64,000 nucleotides of DNA from NCBI RefSeq assembly GCF_016597785.1, contig NZ_JAENJG010000002.1, positions 546,081 through 610,080 on the forward strand, written 5' to 3'. Below the pieces are notes generated by a model. It ran no database searches. It saw only the letters and a list, made by a program, of their open reading frames with translations, and had not been told where the DNA came from. Both the position numbers and the translations under genes were made by a program. The stretch comes from Leucobacter sp. L43. Lineage in GTDB: Bacteria; Actinomycetota; Actinomycetes; Actinomycetales; Microbacteriaceae. Positions 50,169-59,687 of the stretch are shown piece by piece; within the stretch, counting starts at the first letter, position 1; every line of letters begins with the position of its first letter.

Positions 50169-51269
50169 ATGCCCGATTCCCTCCCCGCCTCGCCGCGCTT
50201 CGGCATCGAGGAAGAGTACCTGCTGCTCGACTCGGCGACCGGCCTGCCCTCCGACCGCGTGGACGAGATCATCGCGGCGATCCCGGGGCACCTGGCGGAG
50301 CACGAGTACTTCCACAGTCAGCTGGAGACGGCGACTCCCATCTGCGTGCGCGCCGATGAGGCGTATGAGGCTCTCAGCGCATTCCGGTCCGCCGCGGCCG
50401 GAGCAGGGGACCAACTGGGAGTGGTGCTCGCCGGGACCGGGTTGCCGCCGCTCGGCGGCGATCGCCTGGGCAGCCGGGTTGCGAAGCAGCGCTACGCCGA
50501 CATCGAGGAGGCCATGCGAGGCATGGTCACGCGCTACTACTCCACGGGAACCCACGTGCACGTCGAGGTGCCGTCGCGAGAGGCGGGCGTCGCAGCCATC
50601 GCCAGCATCGCGCCGTGGTCCCCGCTGCTCGTCGCTCTGACGGCGAACTCCCCGCTGTGGGTGGGTGAGGAAACAGGTTACGCCGACTGGCGGTACATGT
50701 CGATGCAGCAGTGGGCGACAGCCGGGTACCCGCCGCGGTTCGAGAATGCCGCAGAGTACGACGGCGTCGTGGCCGACCTGGTGCGTTCGGGCGCCCTGCT
50801 CGACGGCGGACTCGTGAACTGGTCGATCCGACTCTCCGAGAAGTATCCGACCATCGAAGCGCGTCTCGCCGACGCGCAGCTCGACCCGCGCGATGCGGTC
50901 GCCTACGGCGTGCTCTTCCGCGCACTTGTCGCTCGGGCGCTGCGCGACTCCGCCATGGGGGTCGAGTCGCCGCGGTGGCAGCGGGATGTCGTGCGGGGCG
51001 CGCATTGGCTCGCGGCCCGGAACGGCCTGAGGAGCGAACTCGTGGATCCCGTGACGGGGAATCCGACGCCTGCCTTCGACGCCATCGATCGACTCCTGGA
51101 ATACGTGTCGGATGAGCTGACTCACGCGGGAGACCTCGATACTGTGCGAGCGTTCCTCGACCGCCGGAGAGCCGATGGCGGGCCGGCCCAGGTGCAGGTG
51201 GATCGCTGGCGGGCTGCTGGCATGCCCGGTCTGCTCGAGCTCTACCGGGCCGGACACCGGGAACGGTAG
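50169..51269 (+). CDS. YbdK-type carboxylate-amine ligase (glutamate-cysteine ligase 2 family)
   Basis: The 366-residue ATP-dependent ligase of the GCS2 family starts with the characteristic FGIEEEYLLLD. It continues with the substrate/metal-binding segments GTGLPPLGGDR, YYSTGTHVHVEVPS, LTANSPLWVG and RGAHWLAARNGL. Members make weak gamma-glutamylcysteine or other amide bonds; the natural product is uncertain in mycothiol-using actinobacteria. The ATG follows AAGGAGCAG. It may follow the leuB-ilvE operon, with a 57-bp gap. Confidence 0.88.
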   Translation: MPDSLPASPRFGIEEEYLLLDSATGLPSDRVDEIIAAIPGHLAEHEYFHSQLETATPICVRADEAYEALSAFRSAAAGAGDQLGVVLAGTGLPPLGGDRLGSRVAKQRYADIEEAMRGMVTRYYSTGTHVHVEVPSREAGVAAIASIAPWSPLLVALTANSPLWVGEETGYADWRYMSMQQWATAGYPPRFENAAEYDGVVADLVRSGALLDGGLVNWSIRLSEKYPTIEARLADAQLDPRDAVAYGVLFRALVARALRDSAMGVESPRWQRDVVRGAHWLAARNGLRSELVDPVTGNPTPAFDAIDRLLEYVSDELTHAGDLDTVRAFLDRRRADGGPAQVQVDRWRAAGMPGLLELYRAGHRER

Positions 51270-51354
51270 CGCACCGGGGCAGCGCACGGCCGTGCGGCCT
51301 CCGACGTCGGTCGGGTACGCTCAAGGCATCCGAGACCGCGAGGAAGGGGTCGGG

Positions 51355-52749
51355 ATGACGAACGGATGGCATGCGCTCCGACGGGGCGAATCCGTGCTCG
51401 AGCGACGAAAGCTGCTGGAGCGGGCGCACGAGCGATTCGTGGACGACCGCTCGCCGCAGCTCGCCGGTGATCCGGAGCTCCGTGATCGCTTCGCCCAAGC
51501 GTCTGCCGTGCGCACGGTCGTGCTCGAATCCTGGCTGCGATCCCGCCGGTTGACCATCGACCCCGACGGTATCCCGCAACGTCCGTCCCTGTCTGAGGCG
51601 CAGCTGACGGAGATGCGTGCGACCCATCCGATCGGGAGTGTGCTCCCCGTGGTGAGCCGGTTGCTGCTCGATGAGGCGAGCGAATCGGGCTTCATCGTCG
51701 CCGTGGGGGATGCGTCCGGGCGCCTGCTGTGGGTCGACGGTGATCGGACCTTGCGCAGCCAGGCGGAGGAGATGGGGTTCCGTGCCGGAATGGACTGGTC
51801 GGAGCAGGCCGTGGGCACGAGCGCTCCCGGCAGCGCGCTCGCGCTGGACCACGCGATACAGGTGCTCGGCGCCGAGCACTACTCTCGAGCAGTGCATCCG
51901 TGGAGCTGCACGGCAGCGCCGGTGCACGACCCGGGAAGCGGCGCCATCATCGGTGTGATCGACGTCACCGGCGGCGATGGCGCCGCGTCGCCGCATCTCA
52001 TGCCACTCATGGAAGCGACACTCGCCGCGGTCGAAGCAGAATTGCAGCTCGTGGCGCTCCGCCGGCGAATCGAGCTGGATCGCGGTGCTCGGAATCGCTC
52101 GTCAGCGGCGCCTTCCCGCTCACGTGCGGCAACGGGCGCGACGCACGGCGCACCGCAGTCCCTGCCACGTCTCATCGTGCTCGGTCGTGAGCCCGCGTTG
52201 CTCGAGCATCTCGGAGGCGCGGAGCCCGTGAGCGGGAGGCACGCCGAGATCCTCCTCGCCCTCGCCGCGGCCCCGCAGGGGCTCTCGGCGCGGGCGCTGG
52301 CGGAGGCGGTCTACGGAGCTCAGGGGTCTGAGCGGACGCTGCGCCCCGAGATGGTGCGGCTGCGCAGGTGGTTGGAACGGCACTGCGTGGAGCTCGACCT
52401 CAGCTCGAAGCCGTATCGGCTCGTACCCGGGATCCGGATCGACGCGCACGAGACGCTCGAGGCAATTGGGCGGGGCGCCCACCGCCTCGCGCTCGCGGCG
52501 TACGAGGGGCCGGTGCTGCCGACCTCCAGAGCGCCGATCGCCGAGCAGCTCCGGGCGTCCGTCGACGCGACGCTGCGCGAGGCGATGCTCCAGTGGGCGG
52601 GCCCGGACCCGCTGTTCGCCTACGCGCAGAGCTGGGCGAGCGACGACGTGCAGGTCTGGGAGACGCTGCTGCAAGTGCTGCCGGCGCTGTCTCCGAAGCG
52701 GGCACGCGTGGTGGCGAGACTGGAGCATCTCGCCCGCGACACGAGTTGA
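51355..52749 (+). CDS. GAF-domain transcriptional regulator of the aldehyde dehydrogenase locus
   Basis: The 464-residue protein has an N-terminal helical part, a GAF sensor (about 95-230: LLDEASESGFIVAVGDASGR, MDWSEQAVGTSAPGSALALD, SCTAAPVHDPGSGAIIGVID), a basic linker and a C-terminal winged-helix-like part (about 285-365: GRHAEILLALAAAPQGLSAR, LRPEMVRLRRWLERH) with further helices. It resembles the sensor half of AcoR but has neither the AAA+ sigma-54 domain nor a Fis helix. GAF regulators of this kind commonly adjoin an aldehyde dehydrogenase and DUF779 gene, as here. AGGAAGGGG precedes the ATG. Confidence 0.82.
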   Translation: MTNGWHALRRGESVLERRKLLERAHERFVDDRSPQLAGDPELRDRFAQASAVRTVVLESWLRSRRLTIDPDGIPQRPSLSEAQLTEMRATHPIGSVLPVVSRLLLDEASESGFIVAVGDASGRLLWVDGDRTLRSQAEEMGFRAGMDWSEQAVGTSAPGSALALDHAIQVLGAEHYSRAVHPWSCTAAPVHDPGSGAIIGVIDVTGGDGAASPHLMPLMEATLAAVEAELQLVALRRRIELDRGARNRSSAAPSRSRAATGATHGAPQSLPRLIVLGREPALLEHLGGAEPVSGRHAEILLALAAAPQGLSARALAEAVYGAQGSERTLRPEMVRLRRWLERHCVELDLSSKPYRLVPGIRIDAHETLEAIGRGAHRLALAAYEGPVLPTSRAPIAEQLRASVDATLREAMLQWAGPDPLFAYAQSWASDDVQVWETLLQVLPALSPKRARVVARLEHLARDTS

Positions 52750-52884
52750 CCGGGGCACCAGCATCCGCGGCGCGCACCCGCGACGCGGGAGGTGCAACCT
52801 CCGTGCAACCTCGACCGTTCTACCGTCGAGCATCCGCACTGCACCAGCGGATCGACCCGGACAACGATGTCAGAGGAGATGCAC

Positions 52885-54408
52885 ATGACCGTCTATGCAG
52901 CACCCGGCCACCCCGACGCACTGGTGACCTTCGCACCGCGATACGAGCACTACATCGGCGGAGAATGGGTCGCCCCGGTGCGGGGGCAGTACTTCGAGAA
53001 CGTCACACCGATCACGGGCCGAGCATTCTGCGAAGTCGCGCGCGGCACCGCGGAAGACATCGAGGCAGCGCTCGACGCCGCCCATGCCGCCGCACCCGCG
53101 TGGGGGCTGACCAGTCCGGCGGAACGCGCAGTGATCCTGAACAAGATCGCCGATCGAATCGAGGAGAATCTCGAGGCCATCGCCGTCGCCGAGACGTGGG
53201 ACAACGGCAAAGCCGTGCGCGAGACGCTGAACGCCGATATTCCTCTGGCGATCGATCACTTCCGGTACTTCGCCGGCGCCATCCGTGCCCAGGAAGGCGG
53301 ACTCTCCCAGATCGATGCAGACCTCGTCGCCTACCATTTCCACGAGCCGCTCGGCGTCGTCGGACAGATCATCCCCTGGAACTTCCCGATCCTGATGGCG
53401 ACCTGGAAGCTCGCACCGGCGCTCGCAGCCGGCAACGCGGTCGTGCTGAAGCCCGCGGAGCAGACGCCGGCCTCCATTCTGTTCCTCTTCGAACTCATCG
53501 GAGACCTGCTCCCGCCCGGCGTCGTCAACATCGTCAACGGGTTCGGCGCGGAAGCGGGCAAGCCTCTCGCCTCCAATCCCCGGATCAGGAAGATCGCATT
53601 CACGGGCGAGACGACGACGGGCCGACTGATCATGCAGTACGCCTCCGAGAACATCATTCCCGTGACGCTGGAGCTCGGGGGGAAGAGCCCCAACATCTTC
53701 TTCGACGACGTCATGCGCGCGGACGACGGCTACTGGGACAAGGCGCAGGAGGGGTTCGCGATGTTCGCGCTCAACCAGGGAGAGGTATGCACCTGCCCGT
53801 CGCGCGCACTGATCCAGGAGTCCATCGCGGGGGACTTCCTCGACGCAGTCGTGGAGCGCACCGAGCGCATCACCCGCGGGAACCCGCTCGACACCGACAC
53901 CATGGTCGGCGCGCAGGCGTCGAACGACCAGTTCGAGAAGATCAAGTCGTATCTCGACATCGGGCGGCAGGAGGGCGCGCAGGTGCTCACCGGCGGTGGC
54001 GTCGAAGACCTCGGGGGCGGGTTCGCGGACGGGTTCTACATTCAGCCCACCATCTTCCGGGGCGACAACTCCATGCGCATCTTCCAGGAGGAGATCTTCG
54101 GCCCGGTCGTCTCGGCCACGACCTTCACCGACTTCGACGACGCGATTCGCATCGCGAACGACACCCTCTACGGGTTGGGCGCGGGGGTGTGAAGTCGCGA
54201 CGGCGCAACCGCGTACCGGGCTGGGCGGGCGATCGAAGCGGGCCGGGTATGGGTGAACAACTATCACGCGTACCCCGCGCACGCGGCGTTCGGCGGGTAC
54301 AAGTCGAGCGGCATCGGGCGGGAGAATCACCTGATGATGCTCGACCACTACCAGCAGACGAAGAACCTGCTCGTGAGCTACCGCGAGAGCGCCGACGGAT
54401 TCTTCTAA
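52885..54408 (+). pseudogene. NAD-dependent aldehyde dehydrogenase interrupted by one in-frame TGA
   Basis: The frame from ATG 52885 (after AGAGGAG) encodes an ExaC/AldA-type aldehyde dehydrogenase with [20 protein letters not shown], the general base in LELGGKSPN (Glu 263) and the nucleophile in [10 protein letters not shown] (Cys 302). It meets TGA at 54190-54192 (codon 436), directly after YGLGAGV. The same frame then continues [20 protein letters not shown] and [20 protein letters not shown] to TAA 54406-54408, giving the normal C-terminus and a total of ~507 codons. Family members have Trp at this position, so TGG to TGA is the simplest change. Termination removes 72 conserved residues needed for the fold. 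Alternatives are a sequencing error or UGA read-through. Confidence 0.85.
54190..54192 (+). other. Premature TGA codon within the aldehyde dehydrogenase frame
   Basis: The codon replaces the Trp of the family motif GAGVW-S/T-RD. Reading frame is unchanged on both sides, so there is no indel. The following base is A, not a context known for strong read-through. Confidence 0.85.
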
Positions 54409-54434
54409 CCCGACGAAGGTAAGGAGACAGGATC

Positions 54435-54872
54435 ATGAGCGGGTCGGACGCAGCCGCGCCTCGGGCGGCGAGACCAGAGGTGGCCGGAGAGACCGAGAGC
54501 CGCCTGGCATTCACGCCGTCGGCGATCGAGCTCATCGAGCGATTGTGGGCGATGCACGGCCCGCTCATGTTCCATCAATCGGGTGGCTGCTGCGACGGCA
54601 GCGCGCCGATGTGCTATCCGCTGGGCGAGTTCCGCACCGGCGGACAAGACGTCCTGCTCGGCACCCTCGAGCTGCCGTCGCTCGGTGAGAGCGGCTCGGC
54701 GCCCGGCCCCGCGGGGGCGCCCAGGGAGATCGGCTTCTGGATGTCGCGGGAGCAGTTCGGGGTGTGGGCGCACACCCATCTCACGGTCGACGCGGTCGCC
54801 GGTCGCGGCAGCGGCTTCTCGCTCGAAGCTCCGGAGGGTCTGCGCTTTCTCATCCGGTCGCGGTTGCTCTGA
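54435..54872 (+). CDS. DUF779 protein of the aldehyde dehydrogenase operon
   Basis: The 145-residue cytoplasmic protein has a characteristic cysteine cluster HQSGGCCDGSAPMCYP (about 50-65), followed by FWMSREQFGVWAHTHLTVD. DUF779 genes are regularly found next to acetaldehyde dehydrogenases; the cysteines suggest metal binding or a redox role, but no activity is known to me. It starts 26 bp after the true end of the aldehyde dehydrogenase frame, with AAGGAG upstream. It appears intact even though its partner gene is interrupted. Confidence 0.85.
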   Translation: MSGSDAAAPRAARPEVAGETESRLAFTPSAIELIERLWAMHGPLMFHQSGGCCDGSAPMCYPLGEFRTGGQDVLLGTLELPSLGESGSAPGPAGAPREIGFWMSREQFGVWAHTHLTVDAVAGRGSGFSLEAPEGLRFLIRSRLL

Positions 54873-54908
54873 TCGGCACTCTCGGAGGGGGTCGCGCCTG
54901 CGACCTGC

Positions 54909-54914
54909 GACAAT
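54909..54914 (+). promoter_or_regulatory. -10-like box of rlmN
   Basis: GACAAT ends 6 nt before GTG 54921; no Shine-Dalgarno is present. Leaderless start proposed. Confidence 0.4.
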
Positions 54915-54920
54915 AGACGT

Positions 54921-56228
54921 GTGGATCCCAACAAGCTCAACCATGACCGCGCTCCCGAGAGCACGCCGCTGCGCAAAACCCGGCCTCGCTCGGCCGACGC
55001 TGCGGCTCGCCCGCAGGTGCGCCCGAAGGCCGAGGGCTGGAAGCAGATCGCGGATCCAGACGGTCGCCCGACGCTGCAGTTCGCGTCGCCGCGCGTGAAG
55101 CAGCCGGCCACCCACCTGGCTGACCTCACGCTCGAGGAGCGGGAGGCGAAGGTCGTCGAGCTGGGCGTGCCGAAGTTCCGCGCGAAGCAGCTCTCCAAGC
55201 ACTACTTCGAGCACCGGACGACCGATCCGGAGCAGATGACGGATCTTCCGAAAGACCGCCGCGAGGAACTCGCCGCGGCGTTCTTCCCGCCGTTGCTCAC
55301 CGAGGTGAAGCGCCTGGTGACCGACGACGGCGACACCATCAAGTTCTTGTGGCGACTGTTCGACGGCGCGCTCGTCGAGTCCGTGCTCATGCGATACCCC
55401 GGCCGAATCACGCTCTGCGTCTCGAGCCAATGCGGGTGCGGCATGAACTGCCCCTTCTGCGCCACGGGGCAGGCGGGGCTGACCCGGAACATGTCGACCG
55501 CCGAGATCCTCGACCAGATCGTGCAGGCCAATCGCGTCATCGCCGAAGGCGGCCTGGGGGGCGCTCGTCGCGTCGCTCAGGGCGCGGAGCCGGAGCGCGT
55601 GAACAACATCGTCTTCATGGGCATGGGCGAGCCCCTCGCGAACTACAAGCGCGTGATGAACGCGGTGCATCGCATGATCGCACCGTCGCCGGAGGGCCTC
55701 GGCATGTCGGCGCGAGGTATCACCGTCTCGACCGTGGGGCTCGCCCCGGCGATCCGCAAGCTGGCCGCCGAGAACATTCCGATCACCTTCGCGCTGTCGC
55801 TGCACGCGCCCGACGATCAGCTGCGCGACGAGCTCATCCCGGTCAACAGCCGGTGGAAGGTCGAAGAGGTGCTCGACGCGGCCTACCACTACTACGAGAC
55901 GACGGGTCGCCGCGTCTCCATCGAGTACGCCCTCATCAAGGACATGAACGACCACGGCTGGCGCGCCGACCTGCTCGCCGACAAGCTCAACGAGCGCGGT
56001 CGCGGGTGGGTGCACGTGAACCCGATTCCACTGAACCCGACACCGGGCTCGATCTGGACCTCATCGACGCGGGAGGTGACCCGCGAATTCGTCGACCGCC
56101 TGAACGCAGCCGGCATCCCCACGACGCTCCGCGATACCCGTGGCAAAGAGATCGACGGGGCATGCGGGCAGCTGGTGGCCACCGAGCAAGACGTGGCCGA
56201 GGCCGAGGCCTTCGCCGCAGCGGGCTGA
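54921..56228 (+). CDS. rlmN: Dual-specificity RNA methyltransferase RlmN (23S rRNA A2503 / tRNA A37)
   Basis: The 435-residue radical-SAM enzyme has the cluster motif in [11 protein letters not shown] (CxxxCxxC), [52 protein letters not shown] and the C-terminal catalytic cysteine in IDGACGQL. The first ~55 residues are a basic extension, longer than in E. coli. The adopted start is GTG 54921, supported by a -10-like GACAAT 6 nt upstream. Confidence 0.93.
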   Translation: MDPNKLNHDRAPESTPLRKTRPRSADAAARPQVRPKAEGWKQIADPDGRPTLQFASPRVKQPATHLADLTLEEREAKVVELGVPKFRAKQLSKHYFEHRTTDPEQMTDLPKDRREELAAAFFPPLLTEVKRLVTDDGDTIKFLWRLFDGALVESVLMRYPGRITLCVSSQCGCGMNCPFCATGQAGLTRNMSTAEILDQIVQANRVIAEGGLGGARRVAQGAEPERVNNIVFMGMGEPLANYKRVMNAVHRMIAPSPEGLGMSARGITVSTVGLAPAIRKLAAENIPITFALSLHAPDDQLRDELIPVNSRWKVEEVLDAAYHYYETTGRRVSIEYALIKDMNDHGWRADLLADKLNERGRGWVHVNPIPLNPTPGSIWTSSTREVTREFVDRLNAAGIPTTLRDTRGKEIDGACGQLVATEQDVAEAEAFAAAG

Positions 56229-56261
56229 CCCGCAGCGCGAGCGACGGTCCACCGGTCCGGT

Positions 56262-57314
56262 TCAGCGCCTGAGCGCCTCGATGAGGCCGACCACGTCGTC
56301 AGGGGTGTTCCACACGTGGAACGCGACGCGCGCGTTGCCCGCGCGTCCCGAGGCGACGATTCCGGCGCGCGTCAGCGACGCCAGGTCGACCCCCTCGATG
56401 TCGCTCCAGGTGACGATGGCCGAATCTCCCGGTTCGAGCCCGAGACCCGATCGGGCGGCGTTCGCAAGACCGAGCGCGTGCTCGTGCAGGGCACCCGTGT
56501 CGATGCTCGCGATGGTCTCGAGCGCGGCGACGGTACCGGGAATGACGGGCCAGGCGGGGGAGAGGTCGAAGCGCCCGGCACCCGCTGCGAGCGGAGTGTG
56601 CCCGGCGTAGCAGGAACTCCAGGGGTCATCGGCCGAATACCACCCGGCCGCGATCGGCACGAGGGCATCGTCGAGACCCGCGCGAACGGTCATGAACGCT
56701 GAGCCTCTGGGCGCGCTGAGCCACTTGTAGGCGTGGCAGATGGTGATGTCGAAGTCGCCAGCATCCACCGGGAGCCAGCCGACGGCCTGCGTCAGGTCGA
56801 CGCAGGTGAGCGCCCCGGCAGCCTCCGCCGCGGCGAGGATCGCTCGATGATCCGATACTGCGCCCGATGCCGACTGCACGTGCGACCAGGCGACGAGGGA
56901 CGTGCCAGGGCGAACCGCATCGGCGAGGTGCTCGAGCTCGACGTACCTCACGCGCACGTTGCGGCCGGCCTGTTCGAACGGGTGGGTCAGCGAGGAGAAA
57001 TCGCCGGCCACGCAGAGCACCTCGCCCCCATCAGGAACCGCGGTCGCCACGACCGACGCGAACTGGGAGATCTGCGTGCCGACGGCGACGCGCTCGGGCG
57101 CGACGCCGACGAGCCCCGCGTAGAGGCTTCGGCACTGCTCGACCTGAGCGCTGATCCGATGCGCGTCCATGCGACCCGTCGACCACTCGTCGATGAAGGT
57201 CTGCAGCGCGGCGGTGGTGGTGGTCGCAGGCAGCCCCGCCGTGCAGGCCGAGAGATAGCCGGGCACCGAGGCGTACTGCCGCTGCAGCTCGAGAAGCGTG
57301 GTCTGTGCGTCCAT
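56262..57314 (-). CDS. Class V aminotransferase-family PLP protein
   Basis: The 350-residue fold-type I enzyme is related to cysteine desulfurases and kynureninases. Features are LVAWSHVQSASGAVSD, the PLP Asp in CVDLTQAVGW and the Schiff-base lysine in CHAYKWLSAPRGSAF. I see no catalytic cysteine loop in the usual desulfurase place, so the reaction is unassigned. The divergent LysR-MFS pair next door may control or transport its substrate or product. The message looks leaderless (TACGCT 6 nt before the ATG). Confidence 0.85.
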   Translation of the reverse strand: MDAQTTLLELQRQYASVPGYLSACTAGLPATTTTAALQTFIDEWSTGRMDAHRISAQVEQCRSLYAGLVGVAPERVAVGTQISQFASVVATAVPDGGEVLCVAGDFSSLTHPFEQAGRNVRVRYVELEHLADAVRPGTSLVAWSHVQSASGAVSDHRAILAAAEAAGALTCVDLTQAVGWLPVDAGDFDITICHAYKWLSAPRGSAFMTVRAGLDDALVPIAAGWYSADDPWSSCYAGHTPLAAGAGRFDLSPAWPVIPGTVAALETIASIDTGALHEHALGLANAARSGLGLEPGDSAIVTWSDIEGVDLASLTRAGIVASGRAGNARVAFHVWNTPDDVVGLIEALRR

Positions 57315-57320
57315 GCTGCC

Positions 57321-57326
57321 AGCGTA
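57321..57326 (-). promoter_or_regulatory. -10 box of leaderless class V aminotransferase gene
   Basis: TACGCT on the minus strand ends 6 nt before ATG 57314, with a weak -35 (TTTCAT) 17 bp further. Confidence 0.5.
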
Positions 57327-57339
57327 GGAGCCCGTGAGT

Positions 57340-57365
57340 CATAATGAAACAGAATCATTCTTATG
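57340..57365. promoter_or_regulatory. Candidate LysR operator between divergent genes
   Basis: CATAATGA...TCATTCTTATG is an imperfect palindrome (outer CATAA/TTATG, inner ATGA/TCAT) in the AT-rich centre of the 93-bp gap between the aminotransferase and lysR starts. Confidence 0.45.
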
Positions 57366-57395
57366 CTTTGCCTCGCGTCTGGTTATGTGTGGGTG

Positions 57396-57401
57396 TACAC
57401 T
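57396..57401 (+). promoter_or_regulatory. -10 box of leaderless lysR
   Basis: TACACT ends 6 nt before ATG 57408. Confidence 0.5.
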
Positions 57402-57407
57402 GCCACC

Positions 57408-58367
57408 ATGACTTCGATGCGCACCGCCGATCCGCTCGCCTCGATTGATTCGACCGAGCTCCGCATCCTGCACGCGCTCGCCACCACCGGTTCGCTCACT
57501 GCTGCTGCCGCGTCACTCGGGCTGAGCCAACCGGCCGTGAGTCAGCGCATCAAGCGAGTCGAGACCCGGCTAGCCGTTCCGCTCATCGAGCGCAGCGGGC
57601 GAGGCATCCGGCTGACGACGGCCGGGCAGATCCTCGCCGATCACGGGCGCACCGTCGTCAGCGAGATCGATGCCGCGCTGGCCGCGATCGATGACCTGCG
57701 CGGTGAGCGCGCCGGGACCCTGCGGCTCGTCGGCTTCCCGAGCGCCAGCGCCACGCTGGTCCCGATGCTGATGCGGCGGCTCGCGATGGAAGCGCCGGAC
57801 GTCGCACTCCAGTACCGCGAGGCCGAGCCGCCCGCCGCAACGGCGATGCTGCGCGACGGGGAAGTCGACTGCGCGCTCATCTTCGATTACGAGGGCGCGG
57901 CCGAGCTGCCCGCCGGAAGCGCGTTCCTGCCGCTGTGGCGAGAAGAGGTGCACCTCGTCGTCTCGGACGAGCGGGCCGCAGGGGAGCGCACGGCGAAACT
58001 CGGCGACTTCTCGACCGAGCACTGGATCGCGGGATGTGAGAAATGCCGCGGACATCTGCTCGCGGCGGCTGGCGACGCCGGCTTCGAACCCGACATCATC
58101 CAGGAGACCGACAACGTGCCAGCCATGCTGGCGATGGCGGCGGCCGGCGGAGCCGTCGCACTTGTACCGGGACTCGCGCTCGCAGCTGCGCGGAGCCTCC
58201 CCGACGACGCCTGCGCACTGCCTCTCGACCCGCCCCGCTATCGCACCATCGGACTGGTATCGATGGCGACGGCGAACGAGAGCCCCCAGGTGCGACTCGC
58301 GAAGCGCCTCCTCGCCTCGGTCGACGGCAGTGCGTGGCACCTCGAGACCGTCCCGCACGCGGCGTAG
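57408..58367 (+). CDS. LysR-family transcriptional regulator
   Basis: The 319-residue protein has an N-terminal helix-turn-helix (LRILHALATTGSLTAAAASL, GLSQPAVSQRIKRVETRLAV) and a periplasmic-binding-type effector domain. The latter includes CEKCRGHLLAAAGDAGF, with two cysteines that could be redox- or metal-sensitive. It diverges from a class V aminotransferase gene and is followed within 8 bp by an MFS transporter. It likely regulates both sides through the palindrome at 57340-57365. Confidence 0.9.
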   Translation: MTSMRTADPLASIDSTELRILHALATTGSLTAAAASLGLSQPAVSQRIKRVETRLAVPLIERSGRGIRLTTAGQILADHGRTVVSEIDAALAAIDDLRGERAGTLRLVGFPSASATLVPMLMRRLAMEAPDVALQYREAEPPAATAMLRDGEVDCALIFDYEGAAELPAGSAFLPLWREEVHLVVSDERAAGERTAKLGDFSTEHWIAGCEKCRGHLLAAAGDAGFEPDIIQETDNVPAMLAMAAAGGAVALVPGLALAAARSLPDDACALPLDPPRYRTIGLVSMATANESPQVRLAKRLLASVDGSAWHLETVPHAA

Positions 58368-58375
58368 GGATCGAG

Positions 58376-59677
58376 ATGCCTCACGCACAGCCGGTGACCC
58401 CGGATTCGCGGACCGGAGACGGCGTGCGCGCTCTGCAGCGCCGTTCGGTCGCGGTGCTCGCGCTCGCCACGGTGCTCGGGGGCCTCGGCATCGGAGCGTC
58501 CTTGTCGGCCGGCGCCCTGCTCATCGCCGATGTCACCGGAAACCCCGCGCTGTCGGGATTCGGTTCGACGATGAACGCGGTGGGGGCCGCGGTCGCCGGG
58601 ATTCCGCTCGCGCGGCTCGCCGCTCGTCGGGGACGACGAGTCGCTCTGACGACCGGCAATCTGCTCGCCGTCGGGGGAGCCCTCCTCGTCATCGGAGCAG
58701 CACTCGTCGAGATTCCTGTCCTGCTCTTCGTCGGTCTCGCCGCACTCGGCATCGCCGCCGCCGTGCAGCTGCAGGCCCGCTTCGCGGCGACCGACCTCGC
58801 GACTCCCGCGCATCGCGCGCGCGATCTCTCGCTCGTCGTGTGGTCGATCACCATCGGGGCGGTGATCGGACCGAATCTCATCGGACCGGGAGAGACCCTC
58901 GGCGACGCGCTCGGTCTCCACGCGCTCTCCGGCATCTTCGTGTTCACGATCGCGGCTCAGCTGTGCGCCGGCCTGGTCGTCTGGTTCGGCCTGCGGCCGG
59001 ATCCGCTGCTGGAGGCGCGCGGGATCGCGAAGACCGCAGGCGACCACGCCACTGCGGCGCTCGGCGGCGAACCGGACGAGCCAGCCTCGGCATCGCCGGC
59101 CCCGACGACGGCGATGCGTGTCGGTCGCGCTCCGCAGTTCCTCGCGATCGCGCTCGTCGCCCTCGGCCACGCGGTCATGGTCGGCATCATGGCGATGACC
59201 CCGCTGCACCTCACGCACCACGGCGGCAGCATCGAGCTCGTCGGCATCACGATCAGCATCCACATCGCCGGCATGTACGCGCTCTCCCCGCTCGCGGGAA
59301 TCGCGGCGGGCCGCTTCGGCCCGATCCCGGTGGTGCTCACGGGCTACGCGGCGCTCGCAGCGGCCGCCGCAGGGACGGCGTTCGGAGGCGGTTCGGTCGT
59401 GGTCGTGCAGACCTCGCTGGTGCTGCTCGGGCTCGGCTGGTGCATGGTCACGGTCGCCGGCGCGACACTGGTCACCGCGCTGACTCCCGAAGTGGAGCGC
59501 CCGGCGCGGCAGGGGCAGTCGGATACCGCGATGAACGCGGCGGGAGCCGTCTTCGGCGCGGCCTCAGGGGTGCTCTTCGCGGTCGGCGGATTTCCGGTGC
59601 TGTCGAGCGTTGCCGGAGTGCTCATCGTGCTCGGGATCGCCGTGAGCCTTCGACTTCGGGTGCTCGCTCGACGCTAG
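58376..59677 (+). CDS. MFS transporter
   Basis: The 433-residue carrier has 12 predicted helices in two halves, with the loop 2-3 basic motif ([18 protein letters not shown]) and a central cytoplasmic loop (about 210-250, Pro/Ala-rich). An efflux role is plausible because of the linked LysR regulator; the substrate is unknown. The ATG at 58376 follows AGGGA, which overlaps the lysR stop region, indicating co-transcription. Confidence 0.85.
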   Translation: MPHAQPVTPDSRTGDGVRALQRRSVAVLALATVLGGLGIGASLSAGALLIADVTGNPALSGFGSTMNAVGAAVAGIPLARLAARRGRRVALTTGNLLAVGGALLVIGAALVEIPVLLFVGLAALGIAAAVQLQARFAATDLATPAHRARDLSLVVWSITIGAVIGPNLIGPGETLGDALGLHALSGIFVFTIAAQLCAGLVVWFGLRPDPLLEARGIAKTAGDHATAALGGEPDEPASASPAPTTAMRVGRAPQFLAIALVALGHAVMVGIMAMTPLHLTHHGGSIELVGITISIHIAGMYALSPLAGIAAGRFGPIPVVLTGYAALAAAAAGTAFGGGSVVVVQTSLVLLGLGWCMVTVAGATLVTALTPEVERPARQGQSDTAMNAAGAVFGAASGVLFAVGGFPVLSSVAGVLIVLGIAVSLRLRVLARR

Positions 59678-59680
59678 AAT
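59675..59680 (+). promoter_or_regulatory. -10 box of leaderless gltX
   Basis: TAGAAT overlaps the last base pairs before the MFS stop and ends 7 nt before ATG 59688. It overlaps an upstream in-frame ATG (59679), which therefore cannot be the start if this is the promoter. Confidence 0.55.
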
Positions 59681-59687
59681 GACGGTG

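Noticed and set aside
54190..54192. Selenocysteine reading of the internal TGA
   Set aside because: The family has Trp at this place, far from the catalytic cysteine at codon 302, and no selenocysteine-type hairpin is evident right after the codon.
54150..54422. Frameshift in the aldehyde dehydrogenase
   Set aside because: The C-terminal family sequence continues in the same frame after TGA, so there is no insertion or deletion; a nonsense substitution explains it.
59679..59687. Upstream ATG as gltX start
   Set aside because: It overlaps the TAGAAT -10 box. The ATG at 59688 fits the leaderless spacing and the usual N-terminal length.
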